From NCBI GenBank assembly GCA_964606765.1, contig CAZSIR010000005.1, positions 1 to 48,542 on the forward strand: 48,542 nucleotides of DNA, in the 5' to 3' direction. Of this stretch, positions 7,143 through 15,720 are shown in pieces (position 1 is the first letter of the stretch; the number at the start of each line of letters is the position of its first letter). This DNA is from Ga0077527 sp964606765. GTDB taxonomy: Bacteria; Pseudomonadota; Gammaproteobacteria; Burkholderiales; SG8-41. The translations under genes were made by a program, and so were the position numbers. The notes under the pieces are model-generated. The model was not told where the DNA came from, ran no database searches, and was given only the letters and a program-made list of their open reading frames with translations.

Positions 7143-9250
7143 GCCGGAGCAGCCGCCTTTTCCGGTCGCAGCTTCTGCATCACGATCACCAGAACCACCA
7201 GCGATGCGCCGATTACGTCCGACGTCGTGGTCGGATAGACCAGCGCCAGCCCCGCAATGATCAGCATCCAGCGCTCGATGGCAATGGTCTTGCGCAGCAG
7301 CCAGCCCTGCAGGCCGCCGGCCAGCGCAATGATGCCGACGATCGCCGTTACGGAAATCACTGCGATTGCCCCCCAGTCGGCCTGGGCCAGGTTCTTGAAC
7401 GAACCGCCGAGCAGCAAACCGGTTCCGGACGGATCCAGCACGAACATGAACGGCACCAGGAATGCCGGTGCGCAGTACTTCCAGCTCTGCAGCGTGGTGC
7501 GATAGGGACCGCCGCCGGTAATTGCCGCGGCTGCAAACGGTGACAGCGCGGTCGGCGGCGACACTTCGGACAGCACCGCGTAATAAAAGATGAACATGTG
7601 CGCGGCAAAATCCGGTACGCCAAGCTTGATCAGCGCCGGTGCCGCGATCACCGCACAGATGATGTACGACGCGGTGACCGGAACGGCAAGGCCGACAATC
7701 CAGACGATCAGGCAGGTATAAAACGCCGTCAGCAGCAGTTTCATGTCATGCAGCAGTTCCGGCGTGTTCGCCGCGCCGAGCATGGTCCACAGGGCTGTCA
7801 GTGACTGCGCCCCGGAATTGGCGTAGTCGAGGACGATCGAGCTGAATTTCAACCCCAGACCCGTCAGCGTCACCACGCCGACGATGATGCCGGCCGAGGC
7901 GCAGGTCATCGCCACATTGAGCACGCCCACCGAACCGTTTTCCAGCGCCCTGATGAAGCCGGACTCCCAGAACCCCTTCAACCAGGGCATGCGCCCGCGG
8001 AACCAGTCATAGGAAATGATCGCGCAGTCACGCTGGAAAAAGGACAGCACCGCGGTCGTTACCGTCGCCCAGAACACCGACAGCACCGGCGAATAGCCCA
8101 GCATCATGAACACCACGATGGCGACCAGCGACACGAAATGGAACCAGTATTTTTTTGCCAGCGCGGCGGCGCGATGGTGTTTTTCCAGCGCGACGGTTTT
8201 CATGCCGAATTTGCGCGCGTCGATTTCGACCATCACGAAAATGCCGAGATAGAACAGCAGGGTCGGGATCGTCGCCATCAGGATGACGTCGAGATAGGAG
8301 ATGCGCAGGAACTCGGCGATCAGGAACGCCGCGGCGCCCAGCACCGGCGGCGAAATGATCGCACCCAGCCCGCCCGCAGCGAGCAGGCCGCCGGCCGCCT
8401 CCTTGCCGTAGCCCGACTTGGCCAGCAGCGGATAGGCGACGGACCCCAGTGTCACCGTCGTCGCCACACCCGAACCGGAAGGTCCGCCCAGCAGGAACGA
8501 TCCCATGACCACCGCGCGTCCGGCGCTCGACGGCTTGCCGCCCATCGCGGCAAAGGAGAAATCAATGAAAAACTTGCCCGCGCCGGAATACTGCAGGAAG
8601 GCGCCGAATATCGTGAACAGGATGATCAGCGTTGAGGACACATCCACCGCAACGCCGAAAATGCCCTCCAGGGTCATGTACAGCGAACCGGTCAGCCGCG
8701 ACAGATCGTAGCTCCTGTGGGTCCAGGGCGCCGGCAGATTCTGGCCGAACAGCGCATAAGCGAGGAACAGGATGACGATGAAAGGCAGGATCCAGGTCGA
8801 GCTCCGGCGGTTGGCTTCGAGTATCAGCAGGATCAGCGCAACGCCGACCACCTGATCCAGCGTGGTCGGCACCGTCGCGCGATCACCCAGCAGATCCCCC
8901 CAGTAGAGGATGTAGCAGGCAATGGCGATGGTAACCAGCGCACAGATGACATCCCACCACATCAAACGGTGGCGGAAACGTTTGGCCGCCGGAAACATCA
9001 GGAACACCAGCGTCAGCGCGAAGGCCACGTGTATCGGACGCAACATGAACGCGGGAACGATCTCCACCGCGGCATACAGGTGAAACAGCGACATGACGAC
9101 CGCGGCAAGCGTAAGCAGGACCGCCAGCACGCCGGTGTAGCGGTTATGAGCTCCTTCTTCCTCCTCGATCAGTTCCTCGACGCGCCTGCGCGCCTCGTCA
9201 CTGAGCGGGGCTCCATCCTGCGGCGGATTCTGGGTGGGCGTTTCGCTCAT
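7139..9250 (-). CDS. TRAP transporter fused permease (DctQ-DctM type, TAXI family partner)
   Basis: Inner-membrane permease that uses an ion gradient to import a substrate delivered by a periplasmic binding protein. The 703 residues carry a small four-helix DctQ-like part (about 40-190) fused to a large multi-helix DctM-like part. Signature loops include GGPSGSGVATTVTLGSVAYPLLAKSG, GGLGAIISPPVLGAAAFL and SEVSPPTALSPFAAAAITGG. The N-terminal 35 residues are acidic and soluble. It lies downstream of the TAXI binding protein, separated by a terminator hairpin, and its stop overlaps the ogt start. The substrate cannot be told from sequence. Confidence 0.93.
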   Translation of the reverse strand: MSETPTQNPPQDGAPLSDEARRRVEELIEEEEGAHNRYTGVLAVLLTLAAVVMSLFHLYAAVEIVPAFMLRPIHVAFALTLVFLMFPAAKRFRHRLMWWDVICALVTIAIACYILYWGDLLGDRATVPTTLDQVVGVALILLILEANRRSSTWILPFIVILFLAYALFGQNLPAPWTHRSYDLSRLTGSLYMTLEGIFGVAVDVSSTLIILFTIFGAFLQYSGAGKFFIDFSFAAMGGKPSSAGRAVVMGSFLLGGPSGSGVATTVTLGSVAYPLLAKSGYGKEAAGGLLAAGGLGAIISPPVLGAAAFLIAEFLRISYLDVILMATIPTLLFYLGIFVMVEIDARKFGMKTVALEKHHRAAALAKKYWFHFVSLVAIVVFMMLGYSPVLSVFWATVTTAVLSFFQRDCAIISYDWFRGRMPWLKGFWESGFIRALENGSVGVLNVAMTCASAGIIVGVVTLTGLGLKFSSIVLDYANSGAQSLTALWTMLGAANTPELLHDMKLLLTAFYTCLIVWIVGLAVPVTASYIICAVIAAPALIKLGVPDFAAHMFIFYYAVLSEVSPPTALSPFAAAAITGGGPYRTTLQSWKYCAPAFLVPFMFVLDPSGTGLLLGGSFKNLAQADWGAIAVISVTAIVGIIALAGGLQGWLLRKTIAIERWMLIIAGLALVYPTTTSDVIGASLVVLVIVMQKLRPEKAAAPA

Positions 9251-9338
9251 GCTCTCTCCGGGAAAACAGCGCTGTTTTTAGTTGTTAGTGCCGGCAACCC
9301 CGTGCTTCAGGGATGCATTGCCGGCGGCTGAAACAAAA

Positions 9339-9364
9339 AACCCCGTCCGTGACCGGACGGGGTT
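9339..9364 (-). terminator. Intrinsic terminator between TAXI binding protein and permease genes
   Basis: A perfect 11-bp stem (core ccccgtccg/cggacgggg) with a four-base loop. On the minus-strand transcript it is followed by TTTTTTG. Its place inside the operon suggests that the binding protein is made in excess of the permease. Confidence 0.85.
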
Positions 9365-9381
9365 GGGCAGGGCTCACTGAA

Positions 9382-10344
9382 TCAGAACTTCAGCCCTTTT
9401 TCCTTGTAATACTTGACGGCTCCCGGATGCCAGGGCACCGGGGAGGAGTCCGGTTGCTGCCGGGCCAGCTTGATGTCGCCCGCAGCCTTGTGTACGGCCA
9501 CAAGATCGGCATGCTTGTCGAAAATCGTCTTGACGATGTTGTAGACCGCGGACTCGCTCATGTTCTGGTTCGCCACCAGCAGATTGGCCACTGCCGTCGC
9601 CTTGTTGTCGACGGTCATGCCGGGATAGGTTTCCTTGGGAATGACATCGGCCACATAGATGTTGCCCGCAGCCTTGTTCATCGCCGGCAGCAGGTGGGCC
9701 GAGTCCAGGAACTTGATTTTGAGTCCCGGCGTTGCCGCGACATCCGTCACAGCCGAAGTCGGCAATCCCGCGACGAAAAAGAAGGCGTCAATCTTCTTGT
9801 CCTTCAATGCGTTCGCGGATTCAGCCGCACCCAGGCGTTCCTTGCGAATGTCCTTTTCCGGGTCAATGCCGGCAGCCTGCAGCAGGCGGAAGGCAAAAAC
9901 TTCTGTCGCGCTGCCGGGAGAGCCGGTGGATACCCGCTTGCCCTTCAGGTCGGCGATCGTATTGACGCCCGTGCCCTCAACCGTGACCGCGTGCATCATG
10001 TTGGTGTAGAGCAGCATCATCGAGCGAACCGGAATCTTGGTGCCCTTGAATTTGCCTTCGCCGTTGTAGGCATCGACGATGGCGTCGACCTGGGACAGGG
10101 CAATGTAGGACTTGCCGGTGCCGATCAGGCGCATGTTGTCGACTGAACCGCCGGTGACTTCGGCAGTGGCCGTCATGCCGGGGATGGTTTTCGAAAATAC
10201 GTTCGCCATGCCCCCGCCCAGCGGGTAATAGACGCCACCGGTGCCACCCGTCGCGATCGACAGGTTGATGGTTTCAGCCGCAGTTGCCGGCAGTGCAAGC
10301 AGCGCACACAGGGCAAATGCAATGACCTTGAAATGCTGGAACAT
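9382..10344 (-). CDS. TAXI family TRAP transporter solute-binding subunit
   Basis: Periplasmic binding protein feeding the fused TRAP permease downstream. Of the 320 residues, 1-22 are a signal peptide ending in ATAAE. The mature protein opens with INLSIATGGTGGVYYPLGGGMANVFSK, the TAXI-family signature, and contains LKGKRVSTGSPGSATEVFAFRLLQAAG. The family is linked to glutamate, glutamine or other carboxylates in a few studied cases; the ligand here is unknown. An AGGAGGAG site precedes the ATG. Confidence 0.95.
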   Translation of the reverse strand: MFQHFKVIAFALCALLALPATAAETINLSIATGGTGGVYYPLGGGMANVFSKTIPGMTATAEVTGGSVDNMRLIGTGKSYIALSQVDAIVDAYNGEGKFKGTKIPVRSMMLLYTNMMHAVTVEGTGVNTIADLKGKRVSTGSPGSATEVFAFRLLQAAGIDPEKDIRKERLGAAESANALKDKKIDAFFFVAGLPTSAVTDVAATPGLKIKFLDSAHLLPAMNKAAGNIYVADVIPKETYPGMTVDNKATAVANLLVANQNMSESAVYNIVKTIFDKHADLVAVHKAAGDIKLARQQPDSSPVPWHPGAVKYYKEKGLKF

Positions 10345-10434
10345 GATTCTCCTCCTACGGGTTATTTTTCAGACTGTGGACTACCGAGTGTAAAAACAAA
10401 CGCCAGCGAGGTCAACTTGCAAAATTGCCGGCCT

Positions 10435-10854
10435 TTATTTGGCAAAAACCTGTGACATGTCCTGAAAGGATTTGAACTCCAGTGCATTGCCGCAGGGATC
10501 CAGGAAAAACATCGTGGCCTGCTCGCCGACCTGTCCCTTGAAACGCACATGCGGCTCGATGATGAATCGGGTGCCGGCCCTGACCAGCCTGTCGGCCAGC
10601 GCCTGCCATTCGTTCATCGCGAGAATTGCACCGAAATGGCGCACCGGCACATTGTCGCCATCCACAGCACTGGTGCTGCGATGGCCGACCTCACCCGGCG
10701 CCAGGTGCGCAACAATCTGGTGACCGTAAAAATTGAAATCGACCCATTCCGGGGATGAGCGGCCCTCGGGGCAACCCAGCAGCCCGCCATAGAAAGCACG
10801 GGCCTTGGCGAGGTCGTCAACGGGAAAAGCCAGATGAAAAGCGGGTTGTGCCAT
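10435..10854 (-). CDS. VOC (glyoxalase/bleomycin-resistance) family protein
   Basis: A 139-residue protein of the vicinal-oxygen-chelate fold: FHLAFPVDDLAKARAFYGGLLGC at the start and TMFFLDPCGNALEFKSF near the end, with His/Glu metal ligands in the usual beta-strand positions. Members include lyases, dioxygenases and isomerases, so the reaction cannot be assigned. It stands alone on the minus strand, 80 nt before the TAXI gene starts on the same strand, and diverges from the aldo/keto reductase. The 191-nt divergent gap shows no clear promoter. Confidence 0.85.
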   Translation of the reverse strand: MAQPAFHLAFPVDDLAKARAFYGGLLGCPEGRSSPEWVDFNFYGHQIVAHLAPGEVGHRSTSAVDGDNVPVRHFGAILAMNEWQALADRLVRAGTRFIIEPHVRFKGQVGEQATMFFLDPCGNALEFKSFQDMSQVFAK

Positions 10855-11045
10855 ATGCGGTATCCATCAAGGTCAGCAAAACCGAAGGCAATATTCTAAG
10901 CGCAAGCATTGCCAGAGGACCACCACGGTGCAGCCGCCGCACATCCTGCTGCCGGCCGGTGTAGGATTCCGCCTCGCCGGTGACAGGCTGGAATAAGGCT
11001 TGTTGACGACAAAAGGCGCAGACCTTGCCATTTCACGGAGGAAAC

Positions 11046-11876
11046 ATGTCAGTCATTCCCGCCTTGACCGCCCGCGGCTGCAACATGCCGCAGATCGGAT
11101 TCGGGACTTCGCAGCTGGGTGACTGCGGCGACCTGGTCGCCGCCGCACTGAAGCTCGGTTACCGGCACATCGATACCGCCTGGAAATACGGCTCGGAGAA
11201 AGGCGTCGGCGCCGGCATCCGGGCCTCCGGCGTACCGCGCAGCGATATTTTCCTGGTCACAAAGGTTTCCCACGAATACCTGCGCGCCGATGACTTTGCA
11301 CGTTCGGTGGACGAAAGCCTGAACAACCTGCAGGTGGATTACGTCGACATGCTGCATGTGCACTGGCCGACCATCGACAACATCCCGATGGCCGAAACCA
11401 TGGGCGCCCTGGCAAAAGCCAGACGTCAGGGACTGACCCGCCACATCGGTGTCGCCAACTTCAACATCGCGCTGCTGGAAGCAGCGCGGCACCATTGTCC
11501 CGAACCGCTGGCCACGCTGCAGGCGGAATACCACCCTTACCTGGATCAACGCAGGATCCTCGATTACTGCCTGCGCCACGACATGATTTTCACCGCGTAC
11601 TGTCCGCTCGCCCGCGGCCGTCTGTTCAAGGACCCGGTGCTCAATGATATCGCGCAGGCCCACGGCAAAACCGTCGCGCAAGTGGTGTTGCGCTGGCTCG
11701 TGCAACAGGGCAACATTGCCCCCATCCCGCGCTCATCCAGTCCGGAGCGTATCGCGCAAAACCTCGACGTGTTCGGCTTCACGCTGGCTGCTGACGAGAT
11801 GAAACGCATCCATGCGCTGGCAAAACCAGACGGCCGCATTGCCAATCCGGCAGGCCGCGCGCCGGTGTGGGATTGA
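11046..11876 (+). CDS. Aldo/keto reductase
   Basis: NAD(P)H-dependent carbonyl reductase of 276 residues with the (beta/alpha)8 fold. The catalytic set is visible: Asp and Tyr in HIDTAWKYGSEKGVG, Lys in FLVTKVS, His in DMLHVHWP. GVANFNIALL and the C-terminal IPRSSSPERIAQNL (cofactor phosphate site) follow. The ATG at 11046 was preferred to an upstream in-frame start because GGAGGAAAC precedes it directly. It is followed after 42 nt by a Bug-type binding protein and is probably in one transcript with it. Confidence 0.9.
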   Translation: MSVIPALTARGCNMPQIGFGTSQLGDCGDLVAAALKLGYRHIDTAWKYGSEKGVGAGIRASGVPRSDIFLVTKVSHEYLRADDFARSVDESLNNLQVDYVDMLHVHWPTIDNIPMAETMGALAKARRQGLTRHIGVANFNIALLEAARHHCPEPLATLQAEYHPYLDQRRILDYCLRHDMIFTAYCPLARGRLFKDPVLNDIAQAHGKTVAQVVLRWLVQQGNIAPIPRSSSPERIAQNLDVFGFTLAADEMKRIHALAKPDGRIANPAGRAPVWD

Positions 11877-11918
11877 AATACCGCAACACCCCAAGCAGTC
11901 AATAAACGGAGGAAACAC

Positions 11919-12905
11919 ATGAAAAAATCAGCAATCACCCTTTCAGCCTGTGCCGCGGCCATCGCCGCAACGGCGCTGACAATGGCACCGGAAGCTTTTG
12001 CGCAGGGCGCGTTTCCGTCGAAAAACCTGGTGATGATCGTTCCCTACACGCCCGGCGGTTCGGCCGACGTGATGAGCCGCGCCATTGCCCAGCGTCTAGG
12101 CGAGGCCTGGGGCCGCAACGTGGTCGTCGACAACCGCCCCGGCGCCAGCGGCATGATCGGCACCGAAATGGTCACCAAGGCCGATCCCGACGGTCATACA
12201 CTGCTGGGGCACACCTCGTCGTACCCGGCCACCTCGGCCGTGCGTGCCAAGCTGCCCTTTGACCCGGCAAAAGCCATCATTCCGGTGGGCATGACCGCGC
12301 GGGCGCCGATGCTGGTCGCCGTGCATCCTTCTGTGCCGGCAAAAAACATCAAGGAACTGGTTGCGCTTGCAAAGAAAAATCCCGGCAAATTCAATTACGG
12401 TTCTTCCGGCACCGGCGGTAACAACCATTTTTCCGGCGCGCTGTTTGCCTCGGCCGCGGGGGTCAAGATGGTGCATGTGCCCTACAAGGGCATTTCGCTT
12501 GCGGTGACCGCCATTGCCTCGGGCGAAATCGAAATCCTGATCTCGAGCTCCTCCGCGCTGCTGCCGCAGATGCAGGCCAACCGGGTGCGCATCCTCGCCG
12601 TCACCAGCCCGGAAAAATCGCCGCTGTTCCCGGACCTGCCGACGGTCGCTTCGCAGGGCGTGCCCGGATACGAGTATTTCCTGTGGTGGGGGACTTTCGC
12701 GCCGGCCGGCATGTCGCCGGAACGGCTGGCCTTCATCCATGCGGCGATCAACAAGATCGTGCCCAGCGAAGGCATGAAAAAATTCCTCGATACCCAGGGC
12801 GCGGAAGCCTGGCCGCTGCCGCTGAGCCAGCTGTCCGACCTGCTGCCGAAGGAAATCGCACGTTACAAAAAAGCCGCGCAGCTTGCCGGCATAGAGCCGC
12901 AGTAA
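11919..12905 (+). CDS. Bug/TctC-type substrate-binding protein 1
   Basis: Periplasmic binding protein of the tripartite tricarboxylate transporter (TTT) family, 328 residues. Signal peptide about 1-29 (ending EAFAQG). Family blocks: NLVMIVPYTPGGSADVMSRA, VVDNRPGASGMIGTEMV, PDGHTLL and MVHVPYKG. The ligand loop here reads YTPGGSAD. Bug proteins typically bind carboxylates through two water-bridged carboxyl groups; the ligand is not predictable here. GGAGG precedes the ATG. It follows an aldo/keto reductase and ends at a strong terminator. No tctA/tctB genes are nearby. Confidence 0.93.
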   Translation: MKKSAITLSACAAAIAATALTMAPEAFAQGAFPSKNLVMIVPYTPGGSADVMSRAIAQRLGEAWGRNVVVDNRPGASGMIGTEMVTKADPDGHTLLGHTSSYPATSAVRAKLPFDPAKAIIPVGMTARAPMLVAVHPSVPAKNIKELVALAKKNPGKFNYGSSGTGGNNHFSGALFASAAGVKMVHVPYKGISLAVTAIASGEIEILISSSSALLPQMQANRVRILAVTSPEKSPLFPDLPTVASQGVPGYEYFLWWGTFAPAGMSPERLAFIHAAINKIVPSEGMKKFLDTQGAEAWPLPLSQLSDLLPKEIARYKKAAQLAGIEPQ

Positions 12906-12916
12906 ACCGCCTGATC

Positions 12917-12947
12917 CCGCCGGCCGCATGGCCGGCGGATGTTTTTT
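12917..12947 (+). terminator. Intrinsic terminator after Bug protein 1
   Basis: Nine-base perfect stem (ccgccggcc / ggccggcgg) with a GCAT loop, followed by ATGTTTTTT. It overlaps the last bases of the convergent pirin gene. Confidence 0.85.
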
Positions 12948-13815
12948 ATCCCCGCAACTCCGTCAGCCGGCCCGCCTGGTAATCCCGCAGCGTCTGCTCG
13001 ATTTCTTCACGGGTATTCATCACAAACGGCCCATACTGCACCACCGGTTCACGCAGCGGTTTGCCGGCGAGCAGAATGAAACGCGCGCCATCGCCCCCGG
13101 CCTTGACGGTCAGCGCATCACCTTCCGACAGCACCCCGGCACTGTGCCGCGGCAGTTTGCGCGCCTCTCCATCGGCAGCAACGGCAACATCGCCCTCATA
13201 CAAGTACAGAAATGCGTTGTGGCCGTCGGGCAATGCCTGCTCAAAGGTTTCGTCCGGCTGCAGCATCACATCGAAATACAGCGGTTCGGTGCTGAGCCCC
13301 TGCATCGGACCCGGCGTTGTTTTACCGTCGGCGGAAAAACTTCCGGCAATCACTTTTACCAGACCCCCTTCCGGCAGCCTGACCGCCGGGATCGACGCCG
13401 CCGGGATGTCGCGGTAACCGGCGGGTTTCATTTTTTCTTTCGCCGGCAGGTTGATCCACAACTGGAAACCGCGCATGCGGCCCTGCAACTGCTGCGGCAT
13501 TTCGGAATGGATGATGCCGCGCCCCGCTGTCATCCACTGCACATCGCCGCTTTTCAGGTCGCCGCGGTTGCCCATGTGGTCTTCATGCAGCATGTGGCCG
13601 TCGAGCATGTAGGTCACGGTCTCGAACCCGCGATGCGGATGATTCGGAAAGCCGGCGAGATAGTCATCGGCATTTTCCGAAGAAAATTCATCGAGCATCA
13701 GGAAGGGATCAAGCCGCGCCTGCTGCGACTGGCCAAGGCTGCGCCTCAGCTTCACGCCGGCGCCATCTGAAGTCGGCATTGCGGGAATGACTTGGGAGAG
13801 TTTGCGCTTTGCCAT
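12946..13815 (-). CDS. Pirin family protein
   Basis: Cupin-fold metalloprotein of 289 residues. The N-terminal cupin carries the expected metal ligands in FPNHPHRGFETVTYML and GIIHSEMP; the C-terminal cupin starts near residue 170. Some bacterial pirins oxidise quercetin-like flavonoids and others bind enzymes; no specific role can be given here. ATG at 13815 chosen because it gives the normal MAKRK start; a GTG nine bases earlier is also open. It is alone on its strand between two terminators. Confidence 0.92.
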   Translation of the reverse strand: MAKRKLSQVIPAMPTSDGAGVKLRRSLGQSQQARLDPFLMLDEFSSENADDYLAGFPNHPHRGFETVTYMLDGHMLHEDHMGNRGDLKSGDVQWMTAGRGIIHSEMPQQLQGRMRGFQLWINLPAKEKMKPAGYRDIPAASIPAVRLPEGGLVKVIAGSFSADGKTTPGPMQGLSTEPLYFDVMLQPDETFEQALPDGHNAFLYLYEGDVAVAADGEARKLPRHSAGVLSEGDALTVKAGGDGARFILLAGKPLREPVVQYGPFVMNTREEIEQTLRDYQAGRLTELRG

Positions 13816-13874
13816 GAAAAACACCCCGGAAATATCGGGGAATTATCACACCCGGGGATTCCGGCCGCCACAAC

Positions 13875-13902
13875 AAAAACGCGGGCTGCATCGCAGCCCG
13901 CG
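13875..13902 (-). terminator. Intrinsic terminator after the CigR-like gene
   Basis: A 10-bp perfect stem, cgcgggctgc / gcagcccgcg, with loop ATC at 13890-13892. On the minus strand it is followed by TTTTTG. It ends the 13919-14392 gene. Confidence 0.85.
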
Positions 13903-13918
13903 TTATGGAAAAACTTTC

Positions 13919-14392
13919 CTACAACCGGCCGAGGTCGTTGATGGCGTCGACCACCATCGATGTGCCCACGGCAATCAGCAGGATATCGGAGGCCACACGC
14001 ACATACTTGTGCCCCGAAGGCGGCGTACCCAGCTGAACCACCAGCCGCGGCGGCACATCGTAATACACGACATCGCGCGGCAACGGCCGGCCCTTCTGCC
14101 ATTTCTTTGCCTGTCCCGGCGGCATGCAGCCGTTGTTCTTCTTCGCCAGCCCCGGCGGGCAATGCCCGCCACGGAATTCCTCGGTGTAGTACTCGCGCAC
14201 CACAATCTGCTGGCGCTCGCCGAAATAGCCGCCGCCGTGCGAATGCTCCACCTGATCCCGGTTTTCCTTGTGTTTTCCTTTGCCTTTGCCCGGTGATTCC
14301 GGCTTGTCGGCGTATGCGGATGTTGCCGTCATTACGCCAGCGAACAACAGGGCGGCGATGGATGCGGTTGAAACGGATGTGTTTTTGTTCAT
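13919..14392 (-). CDS. Exported CigR/RcnB-like protein
   Basis: A 157-residue small protein with a signal peptide (about 1-28, ending SAYADK), then a charged Lys/Gly/His segment. The conserved core CPPGLAKKNNGCMPPGQAKKW is followed by YYDVPPRLVVQLGTPPSGHKYVRVASDILLIAVGTSMVVDAI. That core is the hallmark of the CigR family (an inner-membrane anti-virulence protein in Salmonella) and related RcnB-like proteins. A single weak hydrophobic helix lies near the C-terminus. Role outside Salmonella is unknown. Monocistronic with its own terminator. Confidence 0.75.
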   Translation of the reverse strand: MNKNTSVSTASIAALLFAGVMTATSAYADKPESPGKGKGKHKENRDQVEHSHGGGYFGERQQIVVREYYTEEFRGGHCPPGLAKKNNGCMPPGQAKKWQKGRPLPRDVVYYDVPPRLVVQLGTPPSGHKYVRVASDILLIAVGTSMVVDAINDLGRL

Positions 14393-14431
14393 GGATCACT
14401 CCTCTTTTCTTGTTTTGCTCGTTTGTTACAT

Positions 14432-14449
14432 CACGTCATGCCACGTCAT
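14432..14449. promoter_or_regulatory. Direct repeat of CACGTCAT upstream of the CigR-like gene
   Basis: CACGTCAT occurs at 14432-14439 and again at 14442-14449, exactly one helical turn apart and 40-57 bases upstream of the gene start. This is a plausible regulator site; no known factor is assigned. The rest of the 217-nt gap shows no gene. Confidence 0.3.
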
Positions 14450-14609
14450 TATCCGTTCGGCAGGCGCGCGATGTTATGACATTGGAGTAGCCTCTGGCCG
14501 GGAAGGTTCTGTCATCCATAAAAATGTAGCCATTCGGCGACAAAACCGGAAAATCCGTGAAAACAATCACGCCACCCTTGCAAAATCACCCGCCTGATGG
14601 CGTGGTTGT

Positions 14610-15629
14610 TCATACCGTCGCCACCGGCGTCACAGGCGAACCCGCGGCGCCGGGCATGCGCAGCGGCGGCGCGGTCAGCAGAAAACGGCTGCGCCTGTTT
14701 TTGCGCAGCCAGTCCGCAAGTTCGGTGAAATACCACAGCTCGCCGAGATGGATGCCGAGCTTGACCAGGCAGTGTTCATGCAGCGGCAGCTGGGGGCCGC
14801 GATGCGGCATGCGCGGATCGATGCCCAGCGTGCCCGAACGTTCAACGGCGAGATTATCCGCGGCAATGGCGGCCACGCCGGTGTCCGATATCCATTCCAG
14901 CAGGCGTTTGTCATGGCCGTCGAGCACGGCACACTGCGTCTTGATGGCATTGTCGAGTTTGCCGTCGGCATCGCGGATCAACTGGCCAAGCCCCGTGTGC
15001 AGGCACAGGATGTCGCCCCGTTCCACGACAATGGCATCATCCTTCATCACTTTCTCCAGCATTTCGTAGGTGATGTCGGTGCGCGCATCGCCGAAATGGT
15101 GGCGCAGGTCAACCAGCACCCCGCGGCCCTGGACACCGGTCTCAGCCATCTCCGCCACCGAAAGAGCCAGCGCACCGATGTCACCGTGCAGTCCGCGGCC
15201 GCGGGCATCCACCAGATGAAAACCGTTATAGGACACCTTCTCCGCCACACCATCGCCATCGGCGTCGAAATGCATGCCTTTATGGGCAAAGCCGTCCCAA
15301 TGCGTTGAGTACTGCGAATAGAGGAAAATCGCCTCGTCGGAGCCGACGTCGGTGAAACGCGGGTTGGTCTCGCCCATGTCGAGATTGAAATAAAGCCTGC
15401 CTTCACGCATCACCGGATGGAACTCCGGCGGCTTGCGGAAATGATTGAGCACGCTGCCGCCGGGCCGGTCGAGCGGATGCGACAGGCAGAACACGAGGCC
15501 GGACTGGACTTCCTTCAGCGCGGCCAGCCGCCGCTGCGGCGTCAGCAGATTCAAGCGTCCGTGCTGATCGTCTTCCCCGAATTCGCCCCAGTTCGAGCCT
15601 TCAGGGCGGTTTTTCCAGCGCTTCGTCAT
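14610..15629 (-). CDS. Cyclase family protein (kynurenine formamidase-like)
   Basis: A 339-residue member of the putative cyclase/arylformamidase superfamily, metal-dependent amide or ester hydrolases. Visible are THWDGFAHKG (metal site, with HWD), GRGVLVDLRHHFGDART, GDILCLHTGLGQL and the terminal LHEHCLVKLGIHLGELWYF. The frame stays open upstream into the enoyl-CoA hydratase gene, but the ATG at 15629 gives the normal start MTKRWKNRPEGSNWG. It is last of three minus-strand genes (D-hydroxyacid dehydrogenase, enoyl-CoA hydratase, cyclase), perhaps one catabolic operon. Substrate unknown. Confidence 0.87.
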   Translation of the reverse strand: MTKRWKNRPEGSNWGEFGEDDQHGRLNLLTPQRRLAALKEVQSGLVFCLSHPLDRPGGSVLNHFRKPPEFHPVMREGRLYFNLDMGETNPRFTDVGSDEAIFLYSQYSTHWDGFAHKGMHFDADGDGVAEKVSYNGFHLVDARGRGLHGDIGALALSVAEMAETGVQGRGVLVDLRHHFGDARTDITYEMLEKVMKDDAIVVERGDILCLHTGLGQLIRDADGKLDNAIKTQCAVLDGHDKRLLEWISDTGVAAIAADNLAVERSGTLGIDPRMPHRGPQLPLHEHCLVKLGIHLGELWYFTELADWLRKNRRSRFLLTAPPLRMPGAAGSPVTPVATV

Positions 15630-15663
15630 ACCTTGGCTCCTGCCTGTGTTATTCCACGGCGCC

Positions 15664-15720
15664 CGTTTTAACGTCTTTTGTTTCAACGTCCTTTTTTTCA
15701 ACGCTTTTTGTTTCAGCGCC
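15664..15720. repeat. 15-nt tandem repeat at the 3' end of the enoyl-CoA hydratase gene
   Basis: Three full units at 15676-15690, 15691-15705 and 15706-15720 (type ttttgtttcaacgtc) and a partial unit at 15664-15675. The last unit covers the stop codon region of the enoyl-CoA hydratase gene (TGA at 15713-15715). The period is exactly 15 with a few substitutions. Confidence 0.7.

Noticed and set aside
15664..15720. CRISPR-like array
   Set aside because: Units are only 15 nt with no spacers between them.
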